Counted from the stretch's first letter, positions 10,820 through 20,469 are shown. The stretch is 64,000 nucleotides of DNA from Peteryoungia rhizophila (GCF_004912145.1 NZ_STGT01000003.1:682001-746000); one strand, 5' to 3'. Notes: generated by a model not told the origin, from the letters alone. Numbers and translations: made by a program.

Positions 10820-12886
10820 ATGAAGAACCGTGCCCTCTGGGTGGTGCTGCTCGTATTGGCCATTGTCAGCCTGCTGATGGTGTTCGTCATCATGCCGCGC
10901 ATCAATGCGCCGACCTCCGACGCGCCGACCGTCAACGCTGCAGCAGACGCAACGACATCCGCAGCCGACCAGGCTGCCGCCACCGCAGAAACCGCCGTGG
11001 CCGACGTCGCGAGCGCCGCAAGCCAGAAGATGGACCGGCTCAAGGCCGAAGCCGTGAAGGCGATCGATGGCTTCTCCGCCCTCTTCGCCGATGGCCGCAC
11101 GCCCGGCATCGAAGCCTATACGGCGGCACGCACGCTCGCTCAGGCTGCCGTGCAGGCCTTGGCATCGATCGACATCCCCGAAGGGCTGGATGCAACGCTG
11201 ACCGACGGCATCAAGGCGGTCCAGGCCGATGCGGCTCGTGCGCTCGCCCTCCTGCAGGAATTGCCCACCGATCCGGCCAGAGCCGCCAGCATGGTCGCTT
11301 CGATCAAGGCGGCATTGCTCGGGAATCCGGTCACCCCTGCCCCAGTCGCCGAAGAAATCGATCCCGCTGCTCCGCGCTTCGATGTCCTGCGCGTCGAGCC
11401 GGATGGTTCGACCGTCATTGCCGGCAATGCCGTGGCCGGGGCCAAGGTCGAAATCCTCAATGGCGAGCAGGTCATCTCCTCGCAGACGGTCGATGCGACC
11501 GGAGATTTCGCGGCCGTTCTCGACGAGCCTCTGGCACCCGGGGACCACTCGCTGCAGATCCGCGCTACCGGCCCGGACGGCAAGGTCGTGACCTCGGAAG
11601 AGATCGCGACGATCTCTGTGCCGGAAGGCGGCAAGGGCGAATTGCTCGCGATGGTTTCAAAGCCAGGCGAAGCGAGCCGCATGATCACTCTTCCTGGTTC
11701 GGAAAACGCCGGCACCCAATCGGCGGCCGCCAAAACCACGGATCGCGTCGCGCGGCCGACGGCACCGGCCGACGGCATCACCCTGCCCGAGCTCCCGGCG
11801 GCGGCAAGTGAACTCGCAGGCTCCGCGCCCGTCATGCCCGGCAGCAGCGAAACGGCAGCCGCACCTGCGAGCCAACCGACGATCGACACCGCGCCTGCCC
11901 TGCCCGGCGCAACCGAGGTTCAGGTCACTGCCGTCGAAATCGAGGGAGACCGCATCTTCGTCGCCGGCAAGGCGCCGGCCGGCGCCACGGTTCGCGGCTT
12001 TGCGGACAAGACCCTGATCGGGGAAGCGGCGAGTGACGCAAGTGGCAATTTCGTCATCGAAGGGCAAATGAAGCTCGAGGTCGGCAATCACATCGTCGAA
12101 GTGGAACTACTGGACACGACCGGCAAGGTCGTCGTGCGCGCCTCGGTTCCGTTCGAACGTCCCGCCGGCGAGCAGGTTTCCGTGGTCGCGCAGACGCCAA
12201 ACCCGGCAGAAGCGGCCGAGGCGAGCCCGGAGCAGATCGAGTTCGAACGTCTGCGGATCTCGCTCACCAAGGCGATGACCATTCTGGAAAACCTCTTCGC
12301 CAACGGCCAGAAGCCGGCGCTCGAACAGGCGGCTGCCGCCCGTTCGGCAACGGAAATCGGATTGCAGTCGATCGCCGGCTTCCGTGCGGACGCAAACACG
12401 GCTCCGGAATTTTCGGCCTCGGTCAATGCTCAGGCGGTCAAGGCGAAGGAAGCGCTGGAGCTACTTCAGAGCCTGCCAACGGGCAATATCGATGCCCTTG
12501 GCACCGCCTTGCCGAAGCTCGTCGCGCTCATACGCGATCTTCTGGCCGAACCCACTCCGATTGGCACGACGGAATCGGTTGCCACCAGCCCGGACGCCTC
12601 CGCCTCAGCCACCACGGCTTCTGCCGAGCCGAAGACGATCCAGCAGGCGCCGCTTGCGCAGAGCGACAACAGCGTGATCATCCGACGAGGCGATACGCTC
12701 TGGCAGATCTCGCGTCGCGTCTATGGTCAGGGCGTGCGCTACACCACGATCTATCTCGCCAACGAAAACACGATCAACAATCCTGACCGCATCGAACCCG
12801 GTCAGATCTTCAGCGTCCCGCGGGAAGCCCTGCCGAATGCCGAGGAGATCCATCGCAAGCGGCTGCGCGGCGAGCCGGTGAACTGA
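10820..12886 (+). CDS. LysM-domain envelope protein with Ig-like repeats
   Basis: The 688-residue protein begins with a short cytosolic tip and one transmembrane helix (LWVVLLVLAIVSLLMVFVIM). A long Ala-rich helical region follows, with two similar modules (EPDGSTVIAGNAVAG and EIEGDRIFVAGKAPAG) that look like bacterial Ig-like domains, each ending in a VGNH/PGDH-type strand. A C-terminal LysM domain covers 618-669 (IIRRGDTLWQISRRVYG ... PGQIFSVP). The Ala-rich four-helix-like segments before and after the Ig pair also resemble each other (FADGRTPGIEAYTAAR; FANGQKPALEQAAAAR). Inference: an inner-membrane-anchored periplasmic protein that binds peptidoglycan. Confidence 0.88.
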   Translation: MKNRALWVVLLVLAIVSLLMVFVIMPRINAPTSDAPTVNAAADATTSAADQAAATAETAVADVASAASQKMDRLKAEAVKAIDGFSALFADGRTPGIEAYTAARTLAQAAVQALASIDIPEGLDATLTDGIKAVQADAARALALLQELPTDPARAASMVASIKAALLGNPVTPAPVAEEIDPAAPRFDVLRVEPDGSTVIAGNAVAGAKVEILNGEQVISSQTVDATGDFAAVLDEPLAPGDHSLQIRATGPDGKVVTSEEIATISVPEGGKGELLAMVSKPGEASRMITLPGSENAGTQSAAAKTTDRVARPTAPADGITLPELPAAASELAGSAPVMPGSSETAAAPASQPTIDTAPALPGATEVQVTAVEIEGDRIFVAGKAPAGATVRGFADKTLIGEAASDASGNFVIEGQMKLEVGNHIVEVELLDTTGKVVVRASVPFERPAGEQVSVVAQTPNPAEAAEASPEQIEFERLRISLTKAMTILENLFANGQKPALEQAAAARSATEIGLQSIAGFRADANTAPEFSASVNAQAVKAKEALELLQSLPTGNIDALGTALPKLVALIRDLLAEPTPIGTTESVATSPDASASATTASAEPKTIQQAPLAQSDNSVIIRRGDTLWQISRRVYGQGVRYTTIYLANENTINNPDRIEPGQIFSVPREALPNAEEIHRKRLRGEPVN

Positions 12887-12940
12887 GCTTTCACAGTTCT
12901 GTTGTTGTATTCGCGGTAGCGGAAACCTAAGTGAGTATCG

Positions 12941-12970
12941 GCGGCGATCCCCCAAGGGATCGCCGCTTTT
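12941..12970 (+). terminator. rho-independent terminator after LysM gene
   Basis: An 11-bp stem GCGGCGATCCC / GGGATCGCCGC with a short CAA-type loop is followed by TTTTT. It lies 54 bases past the LysM stop and upstream of the ABC gene, so a start for that gene inside it is unlikely. Confidence 0.85.
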
Positions 12971-12999
12971 TGATCTGCAGGCAATCGAGAGGGTCGGGG

Positions 13000-14889
13000 A
13001 TGGCTGAGGCAAAGAAGAAAACGGTATCGGCCGACGACGGCAATCCCATGCAGACCCTCGTCAACCTCTGGCCCTATATGTGGCCTGCCGATCGCCTCGA
13101 TCTGAAGATGCGGGTGGTCTGGGCGACGGTCTTCCTGCTGATCTCCAAATTCGTCCTGATCCTCGTGCCCTATTTCTTCAAATGGGCGACGGATGCGCTG
13201 GATGGCCGCATCGACATGGCGGGCTTGCTCCCGACCTTCCTTCTGGGCGCCGTAGCACTCGTCATCTTCTACAATCTCACCCGGATCCTGCAGGTCGGCC
13301 TCAACCAGCTGCGCGACGCGCTGTTTGCCAGCGTCGGCCAGCATGCGGTGCGCCAACTCGCCTACAAGACCTTCGTGCACATGCACCAGTTGTCGCTCCG
13401 CTTCCACCTCGAGCGCAAGACCGGCGGGCTGTCGCGCATCATCGAGCGCGGCACCAAGGGTATCGAGACGATCGTACGTTTCACGATCCTCAACTCGATC
13501 CCGACGCTGATCGAATTCATCCTGACAGCCGCGATCTTCTGGTGGACCTACGGCTTCTCCTATCTCGGCGTTACCGCCTTCACCGTCTGGGCCTATATCT
13601 GGTTCACCATCCGGGCATCCGACTGGCGTATCGGCATTCGTCGCGCGATGAACGACAGCGACACGGACGCCAATACCAAGGCGATCGATTCGCTCCTGAA
13701 CTTCGAAACCGTGAAGTATTTCGGCAATGAGGAGATGGAGGCCAAGCGCTTCGATGCCTCCATGGCGAAATACGAGAAGTCCGCGACCCAGGTCTGGACC
13801 TCGCTCGGCTGGCTGAACTTCGGCCAAGGCCTGATCTTCGGCGTGGGCACCGCAATCATCATGGTGATGTCGGCGCTGGCCGTGCAGCGCGGCGAGCAGA
13901 CGATCGGCGATTTCGTCTTCGTCAACGCCATGCTGATGCAGCTCTCCATCCCGCTCAACTTCATCGGCTTCGTCTATCGCGAAATCCGCCAGGGCCTGAC
14001 CGATATCGAGCAGATGTTCGACCTTCTCCAGGTTGAGGCTGAGGTGGTCGACAAGCCGGATGCGACGCCGCTGGTGATCGCTCAGGGCGCCATTTCTTTC
14101 AAGGACGTGCATTTTCACTACGATCCGGACCGGCCGATCCTCAAGGGCGTGTCCTTCGAGGTGCCGGCTGGCAAGACGGTTGCCGTCGTCGGGCCTTCAG
14201 GTGCTGGCAAGTCGACGATCTCCCGCCTGCTCTATCGCTTCTACGACGTGCAAAAGGGCGCGATCACGATCGACGGCCAGGACGTACGTGACGTGACGCA
14301 GAAGTCGCTTCGGGCCGCCATCGGCATGGTCCCGCAGGACACGGTGCTGTTCAACGATACGATCGCTTACAACATCCGCTACGGGCGCCCCGGTGCTTCG
14401 GATGCTGACATCATGCAGGCCGGCGAGATCGCGCAAATCTCGCATTTCATCCAGGAATTGCCGGAGGGCTTCGAGACCAAGGTCGGCGAACGTGGTTTGA
14501 AACTCTCCGGTGGTGAGAAGCAACGTGTCGCCATAGCGCGTACGGTTCTGAAAGCTCCGCCGATCCTGATCCTCGACGAGGCGACTTCGGCGCTTGATAC
14601 GACGACCGAACACGAGATCCAGTCGGCTCTCGACATCGTGTCGAAGAACCGCACGACACTCGTCATCGCCCACCGCCTTTCGACCGTGGTCGGGGCCGAC
14701 GAGATCATCGTCTTGAAGGGCGGAGAAATTGCCGAGCGCGGTAGCCATGCCGAACTGCTGGAGCAGAACGGCCTCTATGCCTCGATGTGGAACCGCCAGC
14801 GGGAAGCCACCCAGGCCGAAGAGATGCTGCGACAGGTGCGCGAGAGCGATGAACTCGGCGTGGTCGTGCGGCGCCCGCCGGCGAGCTGA
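13000..14889 (+). CDS. Atm1/HMT1-type ABC exporter
   Basis: The 629-residue half-transporter has an N-terminal six-helix membrane domain and a C-terminal nucleotide-binding domain. The membrane domain contains FHLERKTGGLSRIIERG and FETVKYFGNEEME, both hallmarks of the Atm1 group. The nucleotide-binding domain has Walker A GPSGAGKST, Q-loop VPQDTVLF, signature LSGGEKQR, Walker B ILILDEATSALD and the H-loop VIAHRLSTV. Mitochondrial and alphaproteobacterial relatives export glutathione-linked or heavy-metal conjugates. It should act as a homodimer in the inner membrane. The start MAEAKKK is used because the longer reading overlaps the terminator. Confidence 0.93.
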   Translation: MAEAKKKTVSADDGNPMQTLVNLWPYMWPADRLDLKMRVVWATVFLLISKFVLILVPYFFKWATDALDGRIDMAGLLPTFLLGAVALVIFYNLTRILQVGLNQLRDALFASVGQHAVRQLAYKTFVHMHQLSLRFHLERKTGGLSRIIERGTKGIETIVRFTILNSIPTLIEFILTAAIFWWTYGFSYLGVTAFTVWAYIWFTIRASDWRIGIRRAMNDSDTDANTKAIDSLLNFETVKYFGNEEMEAKRFDASMAKYEKSATQVWTSLGWLNFGQGLIFGVGTAIIMVMSALAVQRGEQTIGDFVFVNAMLMQLSIPLNFIGFVYREIRQGLTDIEQMFDLLQVEAEVVDKPDATPLVIAQGAISFKDVHFHYDPDRPILKGVSFEVPAGKTVAVVGPSGAGKSTISRLLYRFYDVQKGAITIDGQDVRDVTQKSLRAAIGMVPQDTVLFNDTIAYNIRYGRPGASDADIMQAGEIAQISHFIQELPEGFETKVGERGLKLSGGEKQRVAIARTVLKAPPILILDEATSALDTTTEHEIQSALDIVSKNRTTLVIAHRLSTVVGADEIIVLKGGEIAERGSHAELLEQNGLYASMWNRQREATQAEEMLRQVRESDELGVVVRRPPAS

Positions 14890-14906
14890 TCTGGTGGAGG
14901 CGGGCT

Positions 14907-16190
14907 TCAGTTCGCCTCGCACAGCCTGTTTCGCCCATCGCGTTTGGCGCGATAAAGCGCGAGGTCCGCGCGGCGAAGCGCGTGGTCGATGGTTTCTTCA
15001 CGGGGATCGAAGTCGGCAAGACCGATGCTGATCGTGCCGGCCGCTCCGACACCCGTCACGACCTGGCAATAACGGGCGATGTCGCTGCGCATGCATTCGA
15101 GGATCTCCGCGGCGCGCCCAGCGTTTTCTCCCGAGAAGAAGGCAAAGAACTCCTCCCCGCCCGCCCGGGCGACCAATACGCCTTCGGATTCATGGTTGCG
15201 CAGCGTATCGACGATCGAGCAGAGGGTGAGGTCCCCTTCCCCGTGCCCCAGTTCGTCATTGATCGACTTGAACAGGTCGACATCGATGACCGCAACGGCA
15301 AAGCGAGTATCGGCCTCAGACGCCCGCTCCGTGGCCGCTGCCACGAACTGGAAGAACTTGCGCCGGTTGTAGGCATTGGTGAGCGGGTCACGCTCTGCCG
15401 CGGCAGTCAGGCGCGCCTCCAGCTGCTTGCGTTCGGTGATGTCGAGCACGACGCCTGCAAGGCCGCGCAAACCTCCGTCCCAAGAGGCCACGCAGGCCTT
15501 GTGCAGCATGATGTGCCGCATGCCGGTATCAGGCATGCAGACATCGGTTTCGACCCGGATCACGCCACCCTTGCGCATCACGTCGAGATCCGATTGCCGA
15601 TGGGCCTCCGCGACGTCCTCAGGCAGGAAATCGGCGAGCGTCTGCCCGATCACGCGGTCGCGCTCAGCGCCGACGAACTGGCTGAAGGCTGTGTTGCAAC
15701 CAAGATAGCGGCCGCCGACATCCTTGAGGTAGATCGGTGTGGGCAAGTGATCGAGGCCATCCTGCCAGGTGTCGAGCCGGTCCTGCAGCGCAGCGCGCCC
15801 CCGCTCATGAGCCTCGACCAGGGTCAGATGGCGCTTGGCACGCAGAAGGCAGCGCAGCAGATGGTGGGCACCGTCCTCCAGAAGCAGATCGTCAGCGCCA
15901 GCCTCGAAGAGTTCGGCTTGAAACTCGACGCCAGCAGCTCCTGTGACAGCGACGACATAGGTTACATCATTGCAGGCGTTCCTCAGTCGATGCAGGACGT
16001 CCACGGCATTTCTGTTCGCGGCATCGACAAAGCAGATCGATGACGCGCACAAGTCATCCAGATTCCGGACAGAGGCCGGAGCAAGCGAGGCGATCGCGGG
16101 AGGTGGCGGCAGATTTCCAGCCGAATACCAGGCGATTGTGACAAGAGAAGCCGTGTCCGTATCCGATATTGGTGTCCTGGCGAGCTGCAA
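14907..16190 (-). CDS. PAS-GGDEF diguanylate cyclase with degenerate receiver-like N-terminus
   Basis: The 427-residue protein has three parts. Residues 1-120 resemble a receiver domain (YVVAVTGAAGVEFQAELFEAGADDLLLED) without a clear phosphoacceptor Asp. A PAS domain follows (about 140-260), starting GLDHLPTPIYLKDVGGRYLG and ending LAGVVLDITERK. A GGDEF domain completes it, with RDPLTNAYNRRKFF, VIDVDLFKSIND and active-site GGEEF. It should make cyclic di-GMP in the cytosol in response to the PAS input. No membrane helices are seen. It is convergent with the ABC exporter. Confidence 0.9.
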   Translation of the reverse strand: MQLARTPISDTDTASLVTIAWYSAGNLPPPPAIASLAPASVRNLDDLCASSICFVDAANRNAVDVLHRLRNACNDVTYVVAVTGAAGVEFQAELFEAGADDLLLEDGAHHLLRCLLRAKRHLTLVEAHERGRAALQDRLDTWQDGLDHLPTPIYLKDVGGRYLGCNTAFSQFVGAERDRVIGQTLADFLPEDVAEAHRQSDLDVMRKGGVIRVETDVCMPDTGMRHIMLHKACVASWDGGLRGLAGVVLDITERKQLEARLTAAAERDPLTNAYNRRKFFQFVAAATERASEADTRFAVAVIDVDLFKSINDELGHGEGDLTLCSIVDTLRNHESEGVLVARAGGEEFFAFFSGENAGRAAEILECMRSDIARYCQVVTGVGAAGTISIGLADFDPREETIDHALRRADLALYRAKRDGRNRLCEAN

Positions 16191-16432
16191 TGTCCGTCCT
16201 CTTCCCGATCGGCCCGCAACGGCACCAGACCCGGCTTTCGGTTAAATCTAATCCCCCTTTTTTAGGGTGCAGTTATTTAGAAAATCTCGACGGGATACAA
16301 ACAAGGCAATCTTTTTTGGGCCAGGCAAGGACTGTCACAAGTGCTTTAAGCCGGCTTGATTTGACCGTTGGCATTGCCCATGTCCGGCTTTCAGAGTAGT
16401 CACGGGCGAAACATTCATAGACCGAGGACCCC

Positions 16433-17131
16433 ATGGACCTGTTCGAAACCATCCGCAAAACGATCGTGCCCGTGCACAAGGAAGGCTATCCCTTCATTGC
16501 CGCCTTCTTCGTCGCTTCGCTGGTTCTCGGCTGGATCTGGGACCCGCTTTTCTGGGTCGGACTCGTTCTCACGCTGTGGTGCGCCTATTTCTTCCGCGAT
16601 CCCGAGCGCGTCACACCGCAGGACGACGATCTGGTGATCAGCCCTGCCGATGGCCGCGTATCCTCGGTGCAGATGTCGATCCCACCGGAAGAACTCAATC
16701 TCGGCCATGAGCCGATGCTGCGCATCACCGTCTTCATGAACGTCTTCAACTGCCATGTGAACCGCGCGCCGGTTCGCGGCCGCGTGACGACGATCGCCTA
16801 TAAAGAAGGTCAGTTCCTCAACGCGGAACTGGACAAGGCCAGTATCGACAACGAACGCAACGGCCTCGTCATCGAGAGCAAGAACGGCCAGATCGGCGTC
16901 GTGCAGATCGCCGGCCTCGTCGCCCGCCGGATCATCTGCTGGACCAATCCGAACGAACCGCTGGATGCCGGCGAGCGCTTCGGCCTCATCCGCTTCGGCT
17001 CGCGTCTCGACGTGTTCCTGCCGGCCGGTTTCGAACCGCGCGTCTCGCTCGGCCAGACCGCGATTGCCGGTGAGACTGTCATCGCCGAGTTCGGCTCGAC
17101 CAAGGGTCCGACGGTCAGCCGCCGCAGCTAA
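16433..17131 (+). CDS. psd: phosphatidylserine decarboxylase proenzyme
   Basis: Converts phosphatidylserine to phosphatidylethanolamine at the inner membrane. The 232-residue protein is the short (PSD-A) type. It has an N-terminal membrane segment ([25 protein letters not shown]), the motif [23 protein letters not shown], and the self-cleavage site GST in EFGSTKGPT, where Ser222 becomes the pyruvoyl cofactor. It is followed six bases later by pssA, which makes its substrate, so the two form a phosphatidylethanolamine operon. Confidence 0.96.
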   Translation: MDLFETIRKTIVPVHKEGYPFIAAFFVASLVLGWIWDPLFWVGLVLTLWCAYFFRDPERVTPQDDDLVISPADGRVSSVQMSIPPEELNLGHEPMLRITVFMNVFNCHVNRAPVRGRVTTIAYKEGQFLNAELDKASIDNERNGLVIESKNGQIGVVQIAGLVARRIICWTNPNEPLDAGERFGLIRFGSRLDVFLPAGFEPRVSLGQTAIAGETVIAEFGSTKGPTVSRRS

Positions 17132-17137
17132 GGAAGA

Positions 17138-18004
17138 GTGTCGATGGAAGCCCCGAACCCGACGACCGAGACACGACCCGCAGCCGGAACCGATGCCGGT
17201 GCGCGCGGGCCGCGGCTTCGTGAAATCCCGCTTCGGCTGATCATTCCGAACCTGATCACGGTGCTCGCCATCTGCGCCGGCCTGACCGGCGTTCGCCTCG
17301 CCTTCGAGAACCGCTATGAACTCGCTGTCGCCATGGTTCTGGCCGCAGCCTTTCTCGACGGCATCGACGGCCGCATTGCTCGCATGATGAAGGCGACCTC
17401 GAAGTTCGGCGCCCAGATGGATTCGCTTGCCGACATCATCAATTTCGGCGTAGCACCTGCCCTCGTGCTCTATGTCTTCGTGCTCGACCAGGCCCGCTCG
17501 CTGGGCTGGATCGCCGCACTGATCTACGCCATCGCTGCCGGCCTTCGCCTCGCGCGTTTCAACGTCATGGACGAGCGCGAGACCAAGGCGCCCTGGCAGT
17601 CGGAGTTTTTCGTCGGTGTGCCGGCGCCAGCAGGCGCTGCACTCGTCCTCCTGCCAGTCTATCTCGGCTTTCTCGGCGTGGCCCCGGTCGGTGCATTCGC
17701 CTATGCCAGCACGGCCTATACGATCGTCATCGCATATCTGCTCGTCAGCCGCTTGCCGGTCTGGTCGGGCAAGTCTGAGACGAGCCACATCCGCCGGGAT
17801 CTGGTGCTGCCGATGATTCTCGGTGTCGTACTCTATGTGGCACTGCTGATGAGCTTCACTTGGGAAGTGCTTGTCGTGACCGTGCTTCTCTATCTCTGCT
17901 CGCTGCCATTTGGCGCGAGAAACTGGCATCGCCGATATGGCACGCTGACGATCGGCGAAGAATCAGCAGAAAAAGGACTTTCGGAGATCGACCGCGGCGT
18001 TTGA
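17138..18004 (+). CDS. pssA: CDP-diacylglycerol-serine O-phosphatidyltransferase
   Basis: Makes phosphatidylserine from CDP-diacylglycerol and serine. The 288-residue membrane protein contains the CDP-alcohol phosphatidyltransferase motif with its spaced Asp residues (LDGIDGRIARMM ... GAQMDSLADIINFG) and about seven further hydrophobic helices. The order psd-pssA with a six-base gap is the usual rhizobial arrangement. The N-terminal 25 residues are polar and low-complexity, and a later start near residue 20 is possible. Confidence 0.95.
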   Translation: MSMEAPNPTTETRPAAGTDAGARGPRLREIPLRLIIPNLITVLAICAGLTGVRLAFENRYELAVAMVLAAAFLDGIDGRIARMMKATSKFGAQMDSLADIINFGVAPALVLYVFVLDQARSLGWIAALIYAIAAGLRLARFNVMDERETKAPWQSEFFVGVPAPAGAALVLLPVYLGFLGVAPVGAFAYASTAYTIVIAYLLVSRLPVWSGKSETSHIRRDLVLPMILGVVLYVALLMSFTWEVLVVTVLLYLCSLPFGARNWHRRYGTLTIGEESAEKGLSEIDRGV

Positions 18005-18033
18005 GTCGAAATCACTCTGTTTTCAAGCATTTT

Positions 18034-18085
18034 GAGCCCCGCCAAGTCGAAACGCTTGTGCGGGGCTCTCCATTTCTACTCTTTT
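18034..18085 (+). terminator. terminator after pssA
   Basis: GAGCCCCGC at 18034-18042 pairs perfectly with GCGGGGCTC at 18060-18068 around a 17-base loop. A T/C-rich run containing TTTTTC follows. It lies 30 bases after the pssA stop. Confidence 0.55.
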
Positions 18086-18196
18086 TCTTCAAAATTGATT
18101 TGAGTCACCGTTCAGGCCACGCTTTTGTCATGATCTCCGCAGAGAGAGCCGCGAACAAAAAAATACCGGTCAGGAAACACTCCAAGGAACATGACG

Positions 18197-18334
18197 ATGA
18201 CGACGCAGACTGAAGCCGAGCAGAAGAAGCCGGCGCCTGAGAATCTCGCTTTGAATTACCGCCCGCTCGGCCTCAAGGCCGTTCTGGCAGCAGCCATGAT
18301 GCTGAAGCGCAAGCCGACTCCGAAGCTCGCCTGA
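18197..18334 (+). CDS. small hypothetical protein (45 aa)
   Basis: A short ORF, MTTQTEAEQKKPAPENLALN and onward, ends in a basic tail KRKPTPKLA and has one modestly hydrophobic helix (LKAVLAAAMML). AAGGA stands eight bases before this Met. An earlier in-frame Met at 18191 is too close to it. It is preceded by the pssA terminator and so has its own promoter. The function is unknown. The good ribosome site and coding-like composition support it as real. Confidence 0.55.
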   Translation: MTTQTEAEQKKPAPENLALNYRPLGLKAVLAAAMMLKRKPTPKLA

Positions 18335-18347
18335 GCGAGCCTTCGCT

Positions 18348-19112
18348 CTAGAACAAGCTCATCTGCCCGTCGCCGGACTTGTCCGAGGCGGGCTTTTGCT
18401 TTTTGGGAGCAGGCGCTACAGGAAGCTGGAGCTCCGGGCCGACATTGGCGACCTTGTTGACGAGGTCCGAAACCGGGATCGCCTCGAAGTAGTCCTCGTC
18501 AGCCGGACGCATCAGGTCGACGATATCGCGGGGCTCGCCGTGTCGGCAGTCGAGCCAGCGGCTGAAGTCTTGCGGCTGGATGACGACGGGCATGCGGTCG
18601 TGGATTTCCGAGATCGATCTGTTCGCACCGACAGTCAGGATACAGCCCGTGTCGAGCTCGGAACCGTCCTTCGACATATAGGTCTCCATCAGTCCGCCGA
18701 AGCAGACGATGCCGCCGTTTTTCGGACGGATCCAATACGCCTGCAGAGGTTCGCCGCTTTCCTTCGACGGCCGGTGCCACTCGTAGAAGCCGGACGTCGG
18801 GACCAGAATGCGCCGATGGCGCATGGCGGCGCGGAAGGACGCCTTCTCGATCGCGGTTTCAGACCGTGCATTGATCAGGAGCGTGAACTCCTTGGGATCC
18901 TTGACCCAGGATGGGATCAGGCCCCAGCGCACCAGGACCGCCATGCGATCGGGCCGATTCGAACCAGGCTCCGCCGGGGGCGAAGCGACCGCCACGAGGA
19001 TAGGCTGCGTCGGCGCGATGTTGTAGCGCGGCGGAAATCCCTCGAGCTCCATCAGGCCGAGGATCTCGCGTACTTCTTCCGGGCTGGCTGTCAGGGCAAA
19101 ACGTCCACACAT
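18348..19112 (-). CDS. SOS response-associated peptidase, HMCES/YedK family
   Basis: The 254-residue SRAP-domain protein begins MCGRFALT. After Met removal Cys2 becomes the N-terminal nucleophile, which in characterised family members forms a thiazolidine link to abasic sites in single-stranded DNA. Other conserved pieces are PPRYNIAPTQ, LVRWGLIPSWVKD, NARSET, CLVPTSGFYEW-like ILVPTSGFYEWHR, and IHDRMPVVI with the catalytic His. The start at Cys2 is required for function, so the upstream in-frame extension is rejected. It shields abasic sites during replication. Confidence 0.94.
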   Translation of the reverse strand: MCGRFALTASPEEVREILGLMELEGFPPRYNIAPTQPILVAVASPPAEPGSNRPDRMAVLVRWGLIPSWVKDPKEFTLLINARSETAIEKASFRAAMRHRRILVPTSGFYEWHRPSKESGEPLQAYWIRPKNGGIVCFGGLMETYMSKDGSELDTGCILTVGANRSISEIHDRMPVVIQPQDFSRWLDCRHGEPRDIVDLMRPADEDYFEAIPVSDLVNKVANVGPELQLPVAPAPKKQKPASDKSGDGQMSLF

Positions 19113-19246
19113 TCGGTTTAGATGGCAGCCCAACCAACCCGGGTCAAGGCATGTCGCCGTGCTTGCAGGGGACCGCAAAGCCCGCGATAATCAGAACACG
19201 CTGCTTCGCGCGACGCAGTTTCGTCTTCGACCGGAGTTCTTGTTTG

Positions 19247-19672
19247 ATGAGCATGCCTCGCCTCGCCTCTTCCGCCATCGTCGAACGGGCCGGGCGCTAT
19301 CTACTCGTCAGGCGCGGCAATCCGCCCGCCGCCGATCTCTATGCCTTTCCGGGAGGCCGTGCCGAGCCGGGCGAGACGCCCGAAGAGACCGCACTGCGCG
19401 AACTCCTTGAGGAAACCGGGCTAGTGGGTCGCAATCCGCGCCTGTTCGAGACCGTGGAACTCCAGCCCGAGGCCGGGGTCGTCGGCAGCCATTTCATGCT
19501 CTCGGTGTTCCAGGTCGATGCGGACGATACCGAGCGCGCCGAGGCGCAGAGCGATGCGCTCGAGGCCGACTGGTTTCTTCCGGAGGAAATCCTCGACCTT
19601 CCCATTCCAGAGAGTGTCCGCGACTGCATCCTGCGGCTGGCGCCGGACCTAGGGGCCGGGAGCGAGGCATGA
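19247..19672 (+). CDS. NUDIX hydrolase
   Basis: The 141-residue protein carries a full NUDIX box (GGRAEPGETPEETALREL and then LEETGL), with the Glu residues that bind magnesium. It hydrolyses nucleoside diphosphate-linked substrates of unknown identity. It begins MSMPRLASSAIVERAGRYLLV with GGAG about ten bases upstream. A longer in-frame reading to 19151 has non-coding character. Its stop overlaps the start of the next gene by four bases (ATGA), so the two are coupled. Confidence 0.92.
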   Translation: MSMPRLASSAIVERAGRYLLVRRGNPPAADLYAFPGGRAEPGETPEETALRELLEETGLVGRNPRLFETVELQPEAGVVGSHFMLSVFQVDADDTERAEAQSDALEADWFLPEEILDLPIPESVRDCILRLAPDLGAGSEA

Positions 19673-20097
19673 CAAAGACGACATCACACCTGCGGGCCGC
19701 AATGCTTCTCCTGTTCGCCTTGTTCGCCGCGCACTCGTTCGCGCAGGAAGGCAGCGTGATCACGGTTCCGCCGCCTGTTGAAGCCGAGAAGTCGACGCCA
19801 TATGACGACAGGCTTGCAAGGCTGTCCGAGATCATTGGTGCGGTGCATTATCTGCGCAATCTGTGCACGGCCGATGGCGAACCGGAATGGCGGCAGTCGC
19901 TGCAATCTCTTCTCGACGCCGAGACAAAGGCGGAGCCGACACGGCGCGCGCGACTGACAGCGGCCTATAACCGCGGTTACCGCTCCTTCGCATCCGTCTA
20001 CACCTCTTGCACGCCGGCCGCAGTTCGTGCAGAGCAGAACTACCGTAACGAAGGGGCAACACTTGCCACAGAAATTACCGCACGCTTCGGAAATTAA
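19669..20097 (+). CDS. TIGR02301-family exported protein
   Basis: The 142-residue protein has a signal peptide (LRAAMLLLFALFAAHSFAQ). A helical mature part follows, with LARLSEIIGAVHYLRNLC, EWRQSLQSLL, YNRGYRSFASVYTSC and a terminal IT(A/R)RFGN. Two cysteines (in LRNLC and YTSC) could form a disulphide in the periplasm. This pattern matches the rhizobial family TIGR02301, whose function is unknown. It is translationally coupled to the NUDIX gene. Confidence 0.85.
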   Translation: MTKTTSHLRAAMLLLFALFAAHSFAQEGSVITVPPPVEAEKSTPYDDRLARLSEIIGAVHYLRNLCTADGEPEWRQSLQSLLDAETKAEPTRRARLTAAYNRGYRSFASVYTSCTPAAVRAEQNYRNEGATLATEITARFGN

Positions 20098-20191
20098 CGA
20101 ATAATTCACCTCTTTTGGTCTGCCCCCGTGTCGTTTTGGCAAAAGGCTGATAGGGTCGTTAAGGACTGAGTAAGTGCTTCGAGGAATGCCC

Positions 20192-20449
20192 ATGGAACCG
20201 CGCCGCAACGAAATCGACGACATGATCGTGCACGAAAAGATGCAGGCTGCGCTGGAATACCAGAACGAAGCCTGGGCGGATGGCATGGCAGATGGAATCG
20301 AGCCCGAGATCATTGCGGACGCAGCCTTTGCGCTCGCAATGCGCGAGACCATCCGGATCCACGGTGAACATGGCGCGGAAGCCATTCTCGACGCGCTCAA
20401 GGCCCGGCTGCTTGCCGGCGAGTTCTCGCCCGAGCGCCAGCTTCAGTAA
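20192..20449 (+). CDS. conserved small hypothetical protein (85 aa)
   Basis: An acidic, helix-rich 85-residue protein, MEPRRNEIDDMIVHEKMQAA and onward. It shows no signal peptide, membrane helix or cysteine. The start at 20192 is set by GAGGA ending six bases upstream. In-frame GTG (20174) and ATG (20186) starts lie on or before that site. It lies between two exported-protein genes in the same direction. No function is recognised. Confidence 0.7.
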   Translation: MEPRRNEIDDMIVHEKMQAALEYQNEAWADGMADGIEPEIIADAAFALAMRETIRIHGEHGAEAILDALKARLLAGEFSPERQLQ

Positions 20450-20469
20450 AACAGCAATCGAGGGACAGA

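Noticed and set aside
12931..12999. A longer N-terminus for the Atm1-type exporter
   Set aside because: The added codons would overlap the strong terminator of the LysM gene, and the family normally begins near the chosen Met.
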